Shown one piece after another: positions 5,284-6,510 of a stretch of DNA of 6,510 nucleotides (the first letter of the stretch is position 1; every line of letters begins with the position of its first letter). Source of the stretch: Burkholderiaceae bacterium (GTDB taxonomy: Bacteria; Pseudomonadota; Gammaproteobacteria; Burkholderiales; Burkholderiaceae_D); the NCBI GenBank assembly GCA_014379395.1, contig JACMLV010000488.1, forward strand, positions 1 through 6,510. Direction: 5' to 3'. The notes beneath the pieces were generated by a model. It did no database searches. It saw only the letters and a program-made list of their open reading frames with translations, and was not told where the DNA came from. Both the position numbers and the translations under genes were made by a program.

Positions 5284-6245
5284 GAGGCGGCCTTGATGGG
5301 AAGAGGTTGAGCAGGTTGAACGGGCGGGGGCGCCGCCCGCATCTGCATCGTCGGGTGGCTGGTGAACAGTTCGGCGATCCATTCGACGAACACGCGCACC
5401 TTGGCCGACAGGTGCCGGTTCTGCGGATACACCACTTGCAGCGGGATCGGATCGCTGCTCCAGTCTTCGAGCAGCAGTTCGAGGCGGCCGTCGGCCAAAT
5501 AGGGCGCCAGCGTGAAGCGCGTCATTTGCACGATGCCCAGCCCGGTCAGCGCGGCGCTGGTGTAGGCGTTCGAATCGTTGACGGCCAGGTCGCCCGGTAT
5601 CGGCAGCTCGATGCGCTCGCCGCCGAGGGTGAAATCCCAGTCGTAGATCTTGCCCGTCTTGGACGAAAAATAATTGATGCAGCGGTGCCGCGCCAGCTCC
5701 GCCGGATGGCCCGGCCGGCCGTACTTGGCCAGGTAGCCGGGCGTGGCGCAGGTGATGAAATCGAGGATGCCGATGCGGCGCGCGATCAGGCTCGAGTCGG
5801 TCAGATTGCCGGCCCGCACCGCGCAGTCGACGCCTTCCTCGATCAGGTCGATCGGACGATCACTGCAGCCGAGTTCGAGCTTGATGTCCGGGTAGCGCGC
5901 GAAGAAATCGGGCAGGGCCGGGATGATGATCTCGCTCGCCAGGCTGGTCGGCGCGTCGACCCGCAGCCGTCCGCTGGGAGACAGGCGGGTGCGCGAGACC
6001 GATTCCTCGGCGTCGCGCACGTCCGACAGGATGCGCAGGCAGCGTTCGTAATAGGCGGCGCCGTCGGCCGTCACGCTGACCTGGCGCGTGGTGCGGTTGA
6101 GCAGCTTGACCGTCAGCGCCGTCTCGAGCGACTGGATCAGGGTCGACACCGTCGCCTTGGGCAGTTGCAAGTGCTCGGCCGCGCGCGTGAAGCCGCCGGC
6201 GTCGACCACTTGCACGAACACTTCCATGGCTTGTAATTTGTTCAT
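5280..6245 (-). CDS. LysR-type transcriptional regulator
   Basis: A 321-residue regulator. The N-terminal winged helix-turn-helix (1-60) has MEVFVQVVDAGGFTRAAEHL, then the recognition helix LPKATVSTLIQSLE and LLNRTTRQVSVTADG, typical of the large CrgA/DhcR-like LysR group. The linker helix follows (65-90), then the effector domain (about 92-296) with GRLRVDAPTSLA, the conserved DLIEEGVDCAVRAG and GLGIVQMTRFTLAPYLADGRL. Residues 297-321 form a Pro/Ala-rich tail that is extra to the family and whose coding DNA contains the ribosome site of the downstream dehydrogenase. Stop and next start overlap as ATGA, so both genes are translated together. A 22-bp perfect inverted repeat lies 10 bp before the start, suggesting autoregulation. 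The ligand is unknown, perhaps a hydroxy acid or keto acid related to the neighbouring enzyme. Confidence 0.92.
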   Translation of the reverse strand: MNKLQAMEVFVQVVDAGGFTRAAEHLQLPKATVSTLIQSLETALTVKLLNRTTRQVSVTADGAAYYERCLRILSDVRDAEESVSRTRLSPSGRLRVDAPTSLASEIIIPALPDFFARYPDIKLELGCSDRPIDLIEEGVDCAVRAGNLTDSSLIARRIGILDFITCATPGYLAKYGRPGHPAELARHRCINYFSSKTGKIYDWDFTLGGERIELPIPGDLAVNDSNAYTSAALTGLGIVQMTRFTLAPYLADGRLELLLEDWSSDPIPLQVVYPQNRHLSAKVRVFVEWIAELFTSHPTMQMRAAPPPVQPAQPLPIKAAS

Positions 6246-6255
6246 AATGATCTCT

Positions 6256-6277
6256 ATTGTTCAGGGATCTGAACAAT
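6256..6277. promoter_or_regulatory. Inverted-repeat operator upstream of the LysR gene
   Basis: Arms ATTGTTCAG (6256-6264) and CTGAACAAT (6269-6277) are perfect complements around GGAT, a symmetric LysR-like T-N11-A site. It lies just downstream of the predicted -10 and 10 bp before the ATG, in the place expected for repression of its own transcription. Confidence 0.7.
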
Positions 6278-6286
6278 CAATTCGTT

Positions 6287-6315
6287 ATTGTCCTATTTAT
6301 CAGAGTCGGTATCAA
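6287..6315 (-). promoter_or_regulatory. Candidate promoter of the LysR-dehydrogenase operon
   Basis: On the minus strand, TTGATA (6315-6310, 5 of 6 to the -35 consensus), a 17-bp spacer, and GACAAT (6292-6287, 4 of 6 to the -10 consensus). The predicted start would fall at or next to the inverted repeat at 6256-6277. Confidence 0.45.
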
Positions 6316-6400
6316 GCCTATAGTGACCACACTGCGCCGGAAAAGCCGGGCCAGTCGGCGCCAGCCGGACACTCATTGCATACATTATCGGGAGGGTATC

Positions 6401-6510
6401 ATGCGTCATCGGGATGGAATTTTCGCAGTCCTCGCACTCGCGCTCAGCTCGGTCGCCCTGGCCGGCATGGTACACACCGAAGTCTATTCGCACGCGGCGC
6501 GCGCCGAGGC
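6401..6510 (+). CDS. N-terminus of a small exported or membrane-anchored protein (partial)
   Basis: The ATG at 6401 follows GGAGGG (6391-6396) with 4 nt spacing, which marks the start; the frame remains open to the right edge. The first 36 residues include a signal-peptide-like segment: MRHR, core IFAVLALALSSVALAG, then a polar run with HTEVYSHAARAEA. Cleavage after ALA (about residue 21) is plausible, or the helix could be an anchor. The gene is divergent from the LysR gene across a 155-bp gap that carries the LysR operator. Too little is visible to name a family. Confidence 0.6.
   Translation, partial: MRHRDGIFAVLALALSSVALAGMVHTEVYSHAARAE

Noticed and set aside
4105..5310. Long + strand open frame of 401 codons
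   Set aside because: It runs through the tRNA and its terminator and is antisense to the well-supported dehydrogenase gene. The product is His/Arg/Gln/Ala-rich, as expected from a GC-rich complementary strand.
5307..6236. Long + strand open frame of 309 codons
   Set aside because: Exactly antisense to the LysR gene. No ribosome site and no recognisable motifs; an artefact of high GC at third codon positions.
6293..6493. Minus-strand 66-codon frame at the right edge
   Set aside because: Antisense to the + gene with a strong ribosome site at 6391, and it overlaps the LysR promoter region.

Overview
The window is about 6.5 kb of GC-rich DNA (GC well above 60%) with compact genes, proteobacterial sigma-70 signals, an OmpR/EnvZ pair, a CCA-encoded tRNA and LysR regulation. 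Gene style and protein sequences point to a betaproteobacterium, most likely an Oxalobacteraceae relative (Massilia/Duganella/Janthinobacterium type). That placement is an inference from familiarity, not from a search.

Left part (1-1323, + strand): the end of an unidentified gene, then a roughly 340-bp gap. On the minus strand the gap holds what looks like a decayed N-terminus of an EamA/DMT-type transporter. Two adjacent + genes follow. The first is a small protein that aligns, in my memory of the family, without gaps to encapsulated ferritins (EncFtn), but every expected iron-ligand position is substituted and the C-terminal encapsulin-loading tail is missing. The second is an Imm26-family immunity-like protein. 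This pair is the most unusual part of the window.

Middle (1351-3679, - strand): an ompR-envZ two-component operon. In the divergent intergenic region upstream there is a tandem TTACA-type direct repeat at 10-bp spacing that resembles an OmpR box, and a perfect 16-bp palindrome. The region is shared with a + strand gene for a small exported protein with a glutamine/alanine repeat encoded by an 18-bp DNA repeat (3680-4096).

Next comes a tRNA-Arg(ACG) gene with its own near-consensus promoter and a strong intrinsic terminator (4121-4274).

Right part (4336-6510): on the minus strand, a LysR-type regulator whose stop codon overlaps the start of a D-2-hydroxyacid dehydrogenase (ATGA coupling). 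The two are probably co-transcribed from a promoter overlapped or followed by a 22-bp perfect inverted repeat, a likely autoregulatory operator. The beginning of a small exported or membrane-anchored protein on the + strand runs off the right edge.
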